Shown here: positions 33,725-43,009 of the stretch, piece by piece | Position numbering within the stretch: the stretch's first letter is position 1 | Layout of the letters: every line of letters begins with the position of its first letter | From: Elusimicrobium simillimum | GTDB taxonomy: Bacteria > Elusimicrobiota > Elusimicrobia > Elusimicrobiales > Elusimicrobiaceae | Length of the DNA: 64,000 bases | NCBI RefSeq assembly: GCF_049639735.1 | Contig: NZ_JBEVVA010000003.1 | Span: 1,550,001 to 1,614,000, forward strand | Reading direction: 5' to 3' | The notes under the pieces: model-generated | Told to the model about the DNA's origin: nothing | Databases searched by the model: none | Seen by the model: the letters and a program-made list of their open reading frames with translations, nothing else | Made by a program: the position numbers and the translations under genes

Positions 33725-34447
33725 TTAAATCTCCTCTATTATTATGAAACTGCTTTTTTTAGTCCAGCCTTTTAAGTTTGCGTCCCTGTACTCCCGCACT
33801 AAATACCAGTCGTCCTTTTTATCTTCTATTGTTAAATAGTAGCCCTCGGGCAAAGTGGCCGTTGTTTCAAATTTTTCACCGGGGCCGCTTCTTAGCGTCA
33901 TTTTACTTACCTTTACTACAGCGTCTATATCACTGCCAGCGTAAGATATAGCGCCCAGCCAAAGGGCCGTTAAAACAAGTATTACCCCTGTTGCCATCAT
34001 TACTTTTTTACCCTTGCCTTTCCATATATACAAGGCCGCGCTTATGCCAAAGCACCATACAAAAATCATGCACAGCCCCCGCACTTCCGCCTTGGAAAGT
34101 ATATAAAAAGCCCTGTGCAGCACTTCAGGCACGCCGTGGGGTACAAGCACCGCGCCGCTGCGGGTAAGAGCCATTTCAAGGTTTTCCCTTACGAGCGAAC
34201 TTCTGGGGTTTAAATCAAACGCTTTTGAGTAGTAAGCTATAGCGTAACCCAGGTCACCCATTTTGTAATAGCAGTTACCTATATTATAGTAAAGATAAGC
34301 GTTATTAGGGGCCGCCGCAAGCTCAGTTTGATAAGCGGTTAAAGCGCCCGCAAAGTTGCCCTGGCTATACAAACTATCCCCCTGCGCCGCTTGGCAATAA
34401 CTAAAAATGGGAAAAAGAATAATTAAAAACGCTAAATATTTTTTCAT
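33725..34447 (-). CDS. batE: BatE-like protein: TPR, membrane spans and SH3 domain
   Basis: 240 residues: signal peptide (CQAAQ end), a TPR region (about 25-100: QGNFAGALTAYQTEL, YLYYNIGNCYYKMGDLGYA), two membrane spans (about 128-145 and 150-168) and a C-terminal bacterial SH3 domain (VVKVSKMTLRSGPGEKFETT). This is the usual BatE layout at the end of a Bat operon. It may hold the periplasmic complex together. It overlaps batD by four bases. Confidence 0.85.
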   Translation of the reverse strand: MKKYLAFLIILFPIFSYCQAAQGDSLYSQGNFAGALTAYQTELAAAPNNAYLYYNIGNCYYKMGDLGYAIAYYSKAFDLNPRSSLVRENLEMALTRSGAVLVPHGVPEVLHRAFYILSKAEVRGLCMIFVWCFGISAALYIWKGKGKKVMMATGVILVLTALWLGAISYAGSDIDAVVKVSKMTLRSGPGEKFETTATLPEGYYLTIEDKKDDWYLVREYRDANLKGWTKKSSFIIIEEI

Positions 34448-36246
34448 TTGATTTCCCTCTCTAAAGCTTTTAAAACTTTAAACGTTTCGTGTTTAAGTTT
34501 GGCAAATTCCAATAAATTAGCCGCGCCGGGGGCAAATTTTAAAGCGTCCAAATTTTGCCAAAGCGTACTGAGCGCCTGCACCGTACCCGCGCTGACACGG
34601 TGCTTCGTTGTTAGCAGCGCCGTAATATCACCCACTTTCAGGCTGCCTGTGGGGATAGCCGTTTTTAAACTGATAAATGTTCTGAGCGCGGCGCTAAGGT
34701 CCCCCGCGTTGCCGCCTTTTTTTACCAAGGCGCAGGCCTTGCTTATGGGACGTTCAAAAAAACCTGTCGCCGCTAAGGTTTTAACTATAACAGCTAATGC
34801 CAGCAAAAGTATGGGAATAAAGTTTATAACACCCAAAGAAGCTATAAATTTAAGCGGGTTAAACATAGCGCGGGCGGCGTTTTGTTTAATATAGTTAATA
34901 TCCTTGCCGATAGCGCGGGCTGAAGGGGCGGCCCCATCGCCATAATAAGTAACCGCCGCACCCTCGCTGTTATCGGATGGGGTAACCGTAAGTTCCACAG
35001 CGTTTGTGTTAACCGTATGGTAAGAACCGCTTTGCGGGCTGAAATAGGTAAATGGGATTTCCGGTATTATATATTTACCCGCGGCTACTGGCACAAAAAC
35101 TGTTTTAAATGTTTTGTAGCCCTGCACAACATCATTAATAGGCGTAGAGTTTGTAACGCCCGCCACACTGTATTTTTTAAGACCGCTTACATCAGGCACC
35201 TGCGGGGCCAAAATTGTTTTAAGGTTGCCAACGCCCTTTATGGTAAGTGTCATTGTGGCGGCCTCACCGGCGGGGGCTTCGTTTTTGTCCAGCTCGGCGG
35301 TGACGGAAAACTTTTCCCCCACCGCGCCGTAAAAGTGCTCCCCGGCGCCTGAAGGCAGCGGTTTAATGGTAAGGTCAATGGTATCAGTTTTTACTATGCC
35401 GCCCCTTTTTAACAGGCTGTCCACCATAGAGTTGCCCGTAACACCCACTAAAAATTCATAGTAGGCCGGCAAAACTTTGGCCTTAGAAAGCCCGGTGCCA
35501 AACAGCGCTGTTTTAGTTACGCCGTAAGAATAAGGTTTGCCGCCAAGCGTTTTTTTGCCTTTTTCCACGTCTATATCTTCTTTAACAAGCCCCTCAAAAG
35601 ACGAGCCTTGAAAGCTGTCTTGGTATATAGGAACGCTGGTGTATATATAGGAATAAAGTGTAATTTGTTCGCCAACGTACGCTTCTTTTTTGTCGGTTTC
35701 GTTAACAACAAAAACTGGGTCGTACTTTTTAACGGGGTTTATTGTGTCGGCCGGGGTAGGTTTGGGCTGCGGTTTGTCTACAGTCGGGCGTTTGGCAGGC
35801 GCGGCGGCAGCCGGCTGCACCGGCGCGGCCTTACCCTTAGACTCGCCTTTTCTGTATACATCTATAATAATGGGCCTGGTGGCATATTCTTTACCAAGGT
35901 AATCTATTGTTATGGGCCCTATTTCCGCCTTGCCCGCAAAGCGCGGCACCAATGTGAACATATAAGCGTTAACAATTTCAGACGCGCTTGAGGATATTCC
36001 GCCCGTACCTATTACCTCTACCACGCGCGCACCGCTGCCCATGCCGCTGCTGTAATAACTAAAGCTTGGCATAGAGGGCAAGTCAGGCATAATATCGCCA
36101 CTGACGCCGCTGACTTCTACGGTAAGCAATATTTCGTCTTCCACTTCCGCCACTGTTTTGTCCACACGGGCCGTTATGGCCTGCCCGTATACGGCAGCGC
36201 TAAAAGTAAGAATTAATAGTGTTAAAATAATATTTCTAAATTTCAT
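34444..36246 (-). CDS. batD: BatD-like protein (oxygen tolerance family)
   Basis: 600 residues: signal peptide, long strand-rich periplasmic region (ITARVDKTVAEVEDEILLTV, YYSSGMGSGARVVEVIG), one membrane span at about 470-490 and a helical cytoplasmic tail. This is the BatD architecture. It probably works with the VWA proteins BatA and BatB in envelope stress or oxygen tolerance; mechanism is not established. A Pro/Lys-rich insert lies at about 140-165. Confidence 0.88.
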   Translation of the reverse strand: MKFRNIILTLLILTFSAAVYGQAITARVDKTVAEVEDEILLTVEVSGVSGDIMPDLPSMPSFSYYSSGMGSGARVVEVIGTGGISSSASEIVNAYMFTLVPRFAGKAEIGPITIDYLGKEYATRPIIIDVYRKGESKGKAAPVQPAAAAPAKRPTVDKPQPKPTPADTINPVKKYDPVFVVNETDKKEAYVGEQITLYSYIYTSVPIYQDSFQGSSFEGLVKEDIDVEKGKKTLGGKPYSYGVTKTALFGTGLSKAKVLPAYYEFLVGVTGNSMVDSLLKRGGIVKTDTIDLTIKPLPSGAGEHFYGAVGEKFSVTAELDKNEAPAGEAATMTLTIKGVGNLKTILAPQVPDVSGLKKYSVAGVTNSTPINDVVQGYKTFKTVFVPVAAGKYIIPEIPFTYFSPQSGSYHTVNTNAVELTVTPSDNSEGAAVTYYGDGAAPSARAIGKDINYIKQNAARAMFNPLKFIASLGVINFIPILLLALAVIVKTLAATGFFERPISKACALVKKGGNAGDLSAALRTFISLKTAIPTGSLKVGDITALLTTKHRVSAGTVQALSTLWQNLDALKFAPGAANLLEFAKLKHETFKVLKALEREIK

Positions 36247-36248
36247 AG

Positions 36249-36872
36249 TTACCAGTCTTTCTCAACATCGCCAGCCTCGCCGTACTGCTCGCGGCTGCGG
36301 GAACGGTCTTTACGTTCCTGCTCTCTTGCCATTTGTATAAGGCGCTCAGCGTCACGCTGCGCCTGGTCAGGCTGGGAGTTAGAATCGTTATTTTCCCCCT
36401 GCTGGTCATTCTTTTCCTTATCTTCGTCCTGCTTTTTATTTTCAGATTCTTCGTTTTCTTTATTCTGCTGTAATAATATTTGCAGGTTATGCACGGCCTC
36501 TTTGTCCCTGGGGTTTAATAAAATAGCTTTTTTGTAAGCGGCTTTTGCCTTGGCGTTATCACCCGCGCGAAAGTAGGCGTTGCCCATATTAAAGTAAGAG
36601 TCTTGCTTGAACTCTTCGCTCGCCCCAGCAACTGTTTTATATAAAGCGGCCGCCTGCGGGTAATCTTTAAGTTTATATAAAGACGCCGCCGTGTTAAACT
36701 GCGCTTTGTCTGAGGAGGGGTCCTCTTGCCGGGCCAGCTTATAAATATCCAGCGCTTTGCCGTATTGGGCGCGGTTATATGCTTTGCCGCCCTTTATAAG
36801 CAGGCTGTTCAGGCTTGCCGCGCTAAGGGGCAAACTGAAAATTAAAATTGAAAAAGTTAATATAATTCTCAT
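36249..36872 (-). CDS. batC: BatC-like TPR protein
   Basis: 207 residues with a signal peptide and three TPR repeats (YGKALDIYKLARQEDPSS, DYPQAAALYKTVAG, DNAKAKAAYKKAILLNPRD), followed by a very acidic/Gln/Lys tail (about 140-207). It lies between batB (overlap four bases) and batD (gap two bases). TPRs suggest a scaffold role in the Bat complex. Confidence 0.85.
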   Translation of the reverse strand: MRIILTFSILIFSLPLSAASLNSLLIKGGKAYNRAQYGKALDIYKLARQEDPSSDKAQFNTAASLYKLKDYPQAAALYKTVAGASEEFKQDSYFNMGNAYFRAGDNAKAKAAYKKAILLNPRDKEAVHNLQILLQQNKENEESENKKQDEDKEKNDQQGENNDSNSQPDQAQRDAERLIQMAREQERKDRSRSREQYGEAGDVEKDW

Positions 36873-37882
36873 AATAAGCTTACCTTTTTTGTAGGAATTA
36901 TTAAACTTAACAGCGCTAAAATTATGCCAACCGCAAGCGGTATTTGATACCTGTTTTTATAACCCTGGTTTACGCGCGAGTCTCTGGTTTCTTTGTCTAA
37001 ATCTTCCAAACTTTTACCTATTTGCTGGGCCACGCTTTGAAAGTTGGTGTACTTGATATAAGCCCCGCCTGTAGAAGACGCCAGCGTTTGTAAACCCTTT
37101 TCATCAAGCTTGCTTACAACGGTGTTGCCGTCTTTATCTTTTTTATAACCCGTTACCTGGCCGTCTACAATATCTTCAGGTATAAGTTCGCCCTCGGGCG
37201 TACCTATGCCTACGGCTATAATTTTAACGTTAGAAAGTTTTGCCAGGCGCACGGCGTCTCTAAGTTCGTCAGGGGTATGGTCCTCACCGTCGGTAAGTAT
37301 AACAAGCGCCTTTTTGCCGGGGTATTTGCCAAGCAGCCCTACGCTGGTTTCTACCGCAGCAAAGAGCGACGTGCCTTTAGCACGCAGCATGTCGGGGCGC
37401 AGGTTGTTAACAAAATACTGCAAGGCGTCGTCATCGTTAGTAATAGGCGTTTGCACATATGCCTTTGAAGTAAACGCTACTATACCCACGCGTGAACCCG
37501 CCATAGTTTCCAACAAAATTTTTAACATAGTTTTGGCGTTTTCAATACGGTTGGGCTTAAGGTCACGCGCTTTCATAGATGAGGACACGTCCACCGCTAT
37601 TACCGTATAGGACATCTCTGTTTGAATATTTACTTCCTCCAGCCCCCACTGCGGGCCCGCTAAAGATATAAACATTAAAAATAATCCCAGTAAAAACAAA
37701 ACATCTCTAAGCCTGGAGGTAAAAGCAGAATAATTAACATTTATTTTTGCCATAACTTCCGCGCTGAAAAGTTTTTTTAACGCCAAGTTCTTTCTAATTA
37801 TGCCAAGGTACCAGAACACCCCTATGGCAACCGCGCACAGGAGCATGAGACTAAGCATAACAGGAAACTTAAACAGCGACAT
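36869..37882 (-). CDS. batB: BatB-like von Willebrand factor A membrane protein
   Basis: 337 residues: membrane spans at about 7-27, 57-75 and 310-330 flank a VWA domain with the metal site IAVDVSSSMKARD and later LTDGEDHTPDE. Similar to BatA, with which it may pair. The overlap with the neighbouring genes shows co-translation. Confidence 0.9.
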   Translation of the reverse strand: MSLFKFPVMLSLMLLCAVAIGVFWYLGIIRKNLALKKLFSAEVMAKINVNYSAFTSRLRDVLFLLGLFLMFISLAGPQWGLEEVNIQTEMSYTVIAVDVSSSMKARDLKPNRIENAKTMLKILLETMAGSRVGIVAFTSKAYVQTPITNDDDALQYFVNNLRPDMLRAKGTSLFAAVETSVGLLGKYPGKKALVILTDGEDHTPDELRDAVRLAKLSNVKIIAVGIGTPEGELIPEDIVDGQVTGYKKDKDGNTVVSKLDEKGLQTLASSTGGAYIKYTNFQSVAQQIGKSLEDLDKETRDSRVNQGYKNRYQIPLAVGIILALLSLIIPTKKVSLL

Positions 37883-38997
37883 TATGGTACCCTCATAAAA
37901 ATAGTTTTATAGCAAATAAAACTTACTGTTAGCAGCATTACGGCAACAGCTAAAAACGGGTGGTAACGGTCATTATAATTAACCATGGTTAAATTTTTAA
38001 ATTCTGTTTTTTCAAGAGAATCTATTTCTGAATATACGGCGTCAAGCTGGTCATTATCGTTAGCCATAAAAAACCTGCCGCCGGTGAGCGCGGCTACTTC
38101 GCGCAGACCCGAAGTGTCAAAATACGCCCCCTCTTTATAACCTACGGTTGCTATGGTGTAAATTTTTATGCCCATGGCGGCCGCGCTGCGCGCGGCGTCA
38201 AGCGGGGTAATAGCGCCGTCGTTAGACTCGCCGTCTGTCAGTAAAATTATTATTTTACTTTTGGCTTCGCTGCGCTGTAAGTGCGCTATAGATACGGCCA
38301 GCGCGTCGCCCACCGCGGTACTGTTGGCCCGCAGCATACCCGTGTGCACAAGGCCTATAAAATCTGTAAGAGAGTCATAGTCCAACGTTAGCGGAGACTG
38401 CAGCATAGCCTCCGTGGCAAACAGCACTATGCCTATTCTGTCGGCACTACGCTTTTCTATAAAACTTTTGGCGGCCGCCTTGGCGGCTTCCATGCGTGTG
38501 GGCGAAAAATCTCTGGCGTTCATACTGTTAGATATGTCCAGCGTTAAAATGATATCAACACCCTCGGTAGGCGGCAGTATTGTTTTGCGTACGTCCCTTG
38601 GGCGGGCCAGCGCGACTACGGCTATTGAAAGCCCCAATATTATAAGAGTAAAACAAAAATACTTTGCCAGCACCGTTGAAAAAGTGCGCTTTGGCGCGTA
38701 CGCCATGTTATAGTAAATAGACGGCGTTAAAAACTTTTGCATAGACGGGTACGCCACCCATAAAAGCAACAGCGGCACTAACAGGAAAAGGTGTTTGGGA
38801 TTTGCGAATTGAACGTCTTTAAAAAATATAAAAACAACAACGTTTAACGCTATGACAGACAGCGTAAGCACCAGCATAGCCCAGCAGGCTTTTATCAAAT
38901 TTCTTTTAACACGCCCGCCCGCAAGCGACACCGTACATAAAAATGTAATTGTAAATATAAACAAACATATAAAAAGTATTTTTAACAGCAGCGTCAT
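37882..38997 (-). CDS. batA: BatA-like von Willebrand factor A membrane protein
   Basis: 371 residues with membrane spans near both ends and a VWA domain. The metal-ion site LTLDISNSMNARDFSP and LLTDGESNDGAITP are intact. BatA is the first VWA protein of the Bat (Bacteroides aerotolerance) operon. The N-terminus has an extra membrane segment (residues 1-25) compared with many BatA proteins; an internal start near the PSMQKFL region would give a shorter form. Confidence 0.9.
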   Translation of the reverse strand: MTLLLKILFICLFIFTITFLCTVSLAGGRVKRNLIKACWAMLVLTLSVIALNVVVFIFFKDVQFANPKHLFLLVPLLLLWVAYPSMQKFLTPSIYYNMAYAPKRTFSTVLAKYFCFTLIILGLSIAVVALARPRDVRKTILPPTEGVDIILTLDISNSMNARDFSPTRMEAAKAAAKSFIEKRSADRIGIVLFATEAMLQSPLTLDYDSLTDFIGLVHTGMLRANSTAVGDALAVSIAHLQRSEAKSKIIILLTDGESNDGAITPLDAARSAAAMGIKIYTIATVGYKEGAYFDTSGLREVAALTGGRFFMANDNDQLDAVYSEIDSLEKTEFKNLTMVNYNDRYHPFLAVAVMLLTVSFICYKTIFMRVP

Positions 38998-39917
38998 AGT
39001 TTGCCCCCTTCCGGTTCCTGTTGTTTGGGGACGGTTATATCTATAACTTCACTAAGCAGTCTTATATCCTGGTCACGGTCTATAGACAGCGGTATAAACT
39101 TGGCAAACTTTACCATGTCGGCGGCGTTTAAAAACTCTTTAACTTCATTTAAAACTATTCTAGCGTCAGAGTGTCTTATATTGCGAAGCAGCTCGGCGCT
39201 GGTTTGCACGTTGGCGTCTATATCAAAACGCTTGCTTAGGTACCAGCGCAGAATATCTGTAAGCGTTATGTAAAAATCTTTGTATTTTTCTTTTTCCCAC
39301 AAGTCTGTACTTAACAAGTTGTTAATACGCTCTTTTGCTATAACCTCTATAGGGCGGTTGTCAGGCTTAATAATTGCCTCAGGTTCTTTATATACCCCGG
39401 GTTTCCTCTTTTTGTAAAAATAATATATAACCAAGGATATAAAAACTACCACAAATACCGCAAACCACATCCACCAATCCACAGGCCTGTATGGGCCGCG
39501 TATATCTACCAAATCGCCCCTTATGCCTGTGGCGGTTTTTTGTATATCTATAGTAATTTCCCCGCTTTTAGCAACTTCCCGCGTTCCGTTATACCAGGTT
39601 ACAGCCGGGAATTTGGTAGGGCCCAAAGCAAACGGTATTACACTTAGCCTAAACTCGGCCGCGTTACCAACCTGTGTTGCCAGGTAAGCGGTTACTTCAA
39701 AATTATCTTTGCTAAGTTCTTCTTTATCAACCTTCAACTCCTGCGCGTGCACACCGTCAGACAGCGGAACATTAAACACTATATCAAAAGAGTTTGCCAG
39801 GGTTGCCTTTGGCACGGGGCCTTTGAGAGTAGCCTGCGCGGCAGGGTGCGCTTCCTGCGCTTGCAGTGCGGCGCAGGATAAAATAAAAATTAAAAGAGTA
39901 ATTACAAACTTTTTCAT
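38994..39917 (-). CDS. Membrane-anchored protein of the Bat operon (DUF4381-like)
   Basis: 307 residues: signal peptide (MKKFVITLLIFILSCAALQA), a strand-rich periplasmic domain, a membrane span (about 148-168: WMWFAVFVVVFISLVIYYF) and a helical cytoplasmic region with FYITLTDILRWYLSKRF. The layout matches the protein that stands between DUF58 and batA in many such operons. It overlaps both neighbours by four bases. Confidence 0.75.
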   Translation of the reverse strand: MKKFVITLLIFILSCAALQAQEAHPAAQATLKGPVPKATLANSFDIVFNVPLSDGVHAQELKVDKEELSKDNFEVTAYLATQVGNAAEFRLSVIPFALGPTKFPAVTWYNGTREVAKSGEITIDIQKTATGIRGDLVDIRGPYRPVDWWMWFAVFVVVFISLVIYYFYKKRKPGVYKEPEAIIKPDNRPIEVIAKERINNLLSTDLWEKEKYKDFYITLTDILRWYLSKRFDIDANVQTSAELLRNIRHSDARIVLNEVKEFLNAADMVKFAKFIPLSIDRDQDIRLLSEVIDITVPKQQEPEGGKL

Positions 39918-40774
39918 CTTCGTATTTTACGCTCTCTCTTTTTAAAAAATTTTACAACCTCTGTAGCCGCGTCGCCGGTGGTAGATGCGTTAATATAATC
40001 CAACCCCAGCTTGTTAAAAAATGTTTCCAGCACAGATGTATCGTTATACCTTGGCGCGCCCGAGAGGTTAAACACGGCAAGCGCGCCGGTTTCCGGGTCA
40101 GTAGCGTTTATAAAAATGGGTACGTTTGGCGTTTTGGTTTCCAGCGGGTCACGCACTAAAACGGGTATTAAGTCAAACTTTTTCTGCGCCAGCTTAAAAG
40201 GGCGCTCAAAGCCGGAATCCATAAAATCTGACAACAGCACCATAATGCCCTGGCGTTTTATAACTTTGTTAAGCGTATTAAGCGCCAGGCTGATATCGGT
40301 CTTTTTACTTTTGGGCTCAAACGCCAGCAGCTCACGCACAATGCGCAAAATATGTTTGCGGCCCTTTTTAGGTAATATAAAAAGTTCTATTTGGTCAGAA
40401 AACAACATAAGCCCAACCTTATCGTTATTTGTGAGGGCGGAAAAAGCGAACAACGCGGCCAGCTCAGCGATAACATCCCGTTTAAGTTTACCCGTACTGC
40501 CAAAATGGCCTGACGCCGACACATCACACGCCAGCATAAGCGTAAGCTCGCGCTCTTCAAGAAATTTCTTTATATAAGTTTTGCCCGTACGGGCGGACAC
40601 GTTCCAATCTATAGAACGTACGTCGTCGCCGGGCACGTATTCGCGCACCTCGGCAAATTCCATGCCAACACCTTTAAATACGCTAAGGTACTCCCCGGCA
40701 AAAGTTTCCGCCACAAGGCGGCCGGTTTTAATTTCAACTTGGCGTACTTTTTTTAGAATTTCAAAGGTGTCCAT
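39914..40774 (-). CDS. DUF58 protein (VWA-like)
   Basis: 286-residue cytoplasmic DUF58 protein. GVGMEFAEVREYVPGDDVRSIDWNV is the family signature, followed by a degenerate VWA-like fold (LMLACDVSASGHFGS). DUF58 proteins are nearly always paired with a MoxR ATPase, as here. The presumed role is as an adaptor between MoxR and membrane clients. Confidence 0.92.
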   Translation of the reverse strand: MDTFEILKKVRQVEIKTGRLVAETFAGEYLSVFKGVGMEFAEVREYVPGDDVRSIDWNVSARTGKTYIKKFLEERELTLMLACDVSASGHFGSTGKLKRDVIAELAALFAFSALTNNDKVGLMLFSDQIELFILPKKGRKHILRIVRELLAFEPKSKKTDISLALNTLNKVIKRQGIMVLLSDFMDSGFERPFKLAQKKFDLIPVLVRDPLETKTPNVPIFINATDPETGALAVFNLSGAPRYNDTSVLETFFNKLGLDYINASTTGDAATEVVKFFKKRERKIRR

Positions 40775-40792
40775 ATAAACCCCTCAAGGTTA

Positions 40793-41776
40793 TTACGGGA
40801 CTTCCACGGCGTCAAATATCTGTTTGATAATATCGTCCGGTGTTATATTTTCGGCCTCGGCCTCGTAAGACAGCAGCACGCGGTGGCGCAGCACATCGGG
40901 CCCTATGGCTTTAATGTCCTCTGGTATAACATAGCCGCGGCCATTTAAGAAGGCATAGGCCTTGGCCGCTTTGGCCAAATATATGCTGGCCCTGGGGCTG
41001 GCGCCGTAGCTTATAAGCTGGGTGAGTTTAGATAAATTGTAGTCCTTAGGGTTACGCGTGGCGAACACAAGGTCAACAATATAATTTTTAATTTTTTCGT
41101 CTATATAAATATTGTCCGACGTGGCGCGGGCTTTTAACAAAGACTCTACTGTTGAAATATGATCCGTTCTGGGTATGGTGGCGCCGCTCATGCGTTCAAG
41201 AATCTGCTTTTCTTCTTCTTTAGTAGGGTAGCCCACTTTTATTTTTAGCATAAACCTGTCCACCTGCGCTTCCGGCAGCGGGTAGGTACCCTCCTGCTCA
41301 ACAGGGTTTTGCGTGGCAAGCACCATAAAAGGGGTGGGTAAGCGGTAGGTTTTATCGCCTATAGTAACCTGGCGTTCTTGCATAGATTCTAAAAGGGCGC
41401 TTTGCACTTTGGCTGGAGAGCGGTTGATTTCATCTGCCAATACAAGGTGGGCAAATACGGGGCCCTTTTTAGGCGCAAAGGTGCCCTCTTTAGGGTTAAA
41501 AACCAATGTGCCTGTTATATCGGCGGGCAAAAGATCGGGCGTAAATTGTATGCGGGAAAACACCGCGTTTAAGCAAGCCGCAAGCGTTTTTACCGTAAGC
41601 GTTTTAGCCAGGCCGGGCACGCCTTCTATTAAAATATGCCCGTCGGCAATAAGCGCGATAAGCATTTTATCTACAAGGTCCTGCTGGCCTACTATAACTT
41701 TGGCCATTTCACTTTTTAAATTTTGTACAAACAAATTATCTTGCTGTACAGCCTGGCTGATAGAATTGATATCCAT
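40793..41776 (-). CDS. moxR: MoxR-family AAA+ ATPase
   Basis: 327 residues. Walker A region LIEGVPGLAKTLTVKTLA (GVPGLAKT), Walker B LVLADEINRSPAKVQSALLESMQE, sensor ATQNPVEQEGTYPLPEAQVDRF. MoxR ATPases act as chaperones in maturation of membrane or periplasmic complexes. First gene of an 11-gene operon that runs to pgi. Strong ribosome site GGGGAGGA before the ATG. Confidence 0.95.
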   Translation of the reverse strand: MDINSISQAVQQDNLFVQNLKSEMAKVIVGQQDLVDKMLIALIADGHILIEGVPGLAKTLTVKTLAACLNAVFSRIQFTPDLLPADITGTLVFNPKEGTFAPKKGPVFAHLVLADEINRSPAKVQSALLESMQERQVTIGDKTYRLPTPFMVLATQNPVEQEGTYPLPEAQVDRFMLKIKVGYPTKEEEKQILERMSGATIPRTDHISTVESLLKARATSDNIYIDEKIKNYIVDLVFATRNPKDYNLSKLTQLISYGASPRASIYLAKAAKAYAFLNGRGYVIPEDIKAIGPDVLRHRVLLSYEAEAENITPDDIIKQIFDAVEVP

Positions 41777-41886
41777 TCGTCCTCCCCGTACCTACGTGCG
41801 CGTGTGCGTACGTGGCCCTTTTTTATATTATAGCCAATTTTATGGGCGATGTTGCGGCTTTAATTATTACTTTTTAAACATAAATA

Positions 41887-42103
41887 TTTCCCTCGCCCTC
41901 TTAGGGGAGAGGGTGTGAGCGTAGCGAGCGGGTGAGGGTGATAAACACAAATATGTGCTGTTGTAAAATCATGTGCCTTTAACAAACATAAACAGTACCC
42001 TCACCTGCTTTTTTGCTGCTGCTACGCAGCAGACAGCGCAAAAAAACTTCCTCTACATACTTGATATATGCATACTACGCTATCCCCTAAGAGGGAGAGG
42101 AAA
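41887..42103. repeat. Inverted-repeat element, family B, copy 2
   Basis: Ends TTTCCCTCGCCCTCTTAGGG at 41887 and its inverse ending at 42103, directly at the prmC stop. The interior carries, inverted, the same module as copy 1: GGTGAGGGT, GCTGCTACGCAGC-type loop and a stem made of TTTTTTGC and GCAAAAAA, where copy 1 has TTTATCGC and GCGATAAA. The 41777-41886 stretch holds the moxR upstream region and no gene. Confidence 0.75.
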
Positions 42104-42940
42104 TTATTTTTTTATAGCGAATATGAAGCGGTTTATGCCGTACATGTCTTTGCGGGACGCCACACTCTGCCACACGTTCATGTCAAATATTTTTTTAATG
42201 TCTTCTTCCTGGCCCTTGCAATGTTCTATGGCAAGCAGACCGCCGGGGGTAAGATAGTCTGGCGAGTATAAAATAATTTGCGTGATTATATCCAGCCCCG
42301 TTTCCCCGCCGTCAAGCGCACTTGCGGGCTCGCGCTGAACTTCGGGCGAAAGACCCGGCAAATCGGCGCTGGGAATATAGGGCGGGTTAGTGATAATGGC
42401 GTCAAAAGCGCCGTCAACATTTTCAAATAAATCGCCGTAAATTAGCTGCACGGGCAGGTCAAACTTTTCAATATTTTTTTTAGCTGTTAACAGCGCGGGC
42501 ATAGAATTATCCACGCCTACAACCTCTGTATTTCTATACTTCATGGCAAGCGTGCAGACTATGGCGCCAGAACCTGTGCACATGTCTAACAAACGCCGGG
42601 GTTTGGCGGGCAACATGTCCATGGAAAATTGTACCAGCTCTTCCGTTTCCGGCCTGGGGATAAGCACGTCCTCATCCACTATAAAGCTGTGCCCGCAAAA
42701 ATCTGCGCTGCCTATGATGTAGGCCATTGGCACGCCTGTAAGTTTTTTGTTTACCACGTCTGTATATTTAGCCAATTCTTCTTCGGTTAGATTATAATCC
42801 GCGTTGGCGGCCAGCCAGGTACGCCTTACGCCAATAATATGCGCAAGCAAAAACTCCGCGTTGGCGGCGGGGTCTTCAATGGCGGCATTTGTAAATTTAT
42901 TTTCTGTATCTTTAAGCAGTTCTGAGATTGTATTTTGCAT
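42104..42940 (-). CDS. prmC: Release factor glutamine methyltransferase
   Basis: 278 residues. Methylates the Gln of the GGQ loop of peptide chain release factors. SAM-binding LLDMCTGSGAIVCTLA and the catalytic NPPY motif in DAIITNPPYIPSADL are present, as is the N-terminal helical domain. Its substrate gene prfA is about 0.7 kb upstream, a common pairing, though here separated by a plus-strand gene. TAGAAT lies six bases before the ATG. Confidence 0.95.
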   Translation of the reverse strand: MQNTISELLKDTENKFTNAAIEDPAANAEFLLAHIIGVRRTWLAANADYNLTEEELAKYTDVVNKKLTGVPMAYIIGSADFCGHSFIVDEDVLIPRPETEELVQFSMDMLPAKPRRLLDMCTGSGAIVCTLAMKYRNTEVVGVDNSMPALLTAKKNIEKFDLPVQLIYGDLFENVDGAFDAIITNPPYIPSADLPGLSPEVQREPASALDGGETGLDIITQIILYSPDYLTPGGLLAIEHCKGQEEDIKKIFDMNVWQSVASRKDMYGINRFIFAIKK

Positions 42941-42946
42941 ACTTAT

Positions 42947-42952
42947 ATTCTA
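42947..42952 (-). promoter_or_regulatory. -10 hexamer placed for a leaderless prmC mRNA
   Basis: TAGAAT, ATAAGT, then ATG 42940; no Shine-Dalgarno visible. Confidence 0.45.
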
Positions 42953-43009
42953 TATATTTTGACAGCCAAAAATACTAAAATATAGATATACACCTAAAGG
43001 GGAATGATT

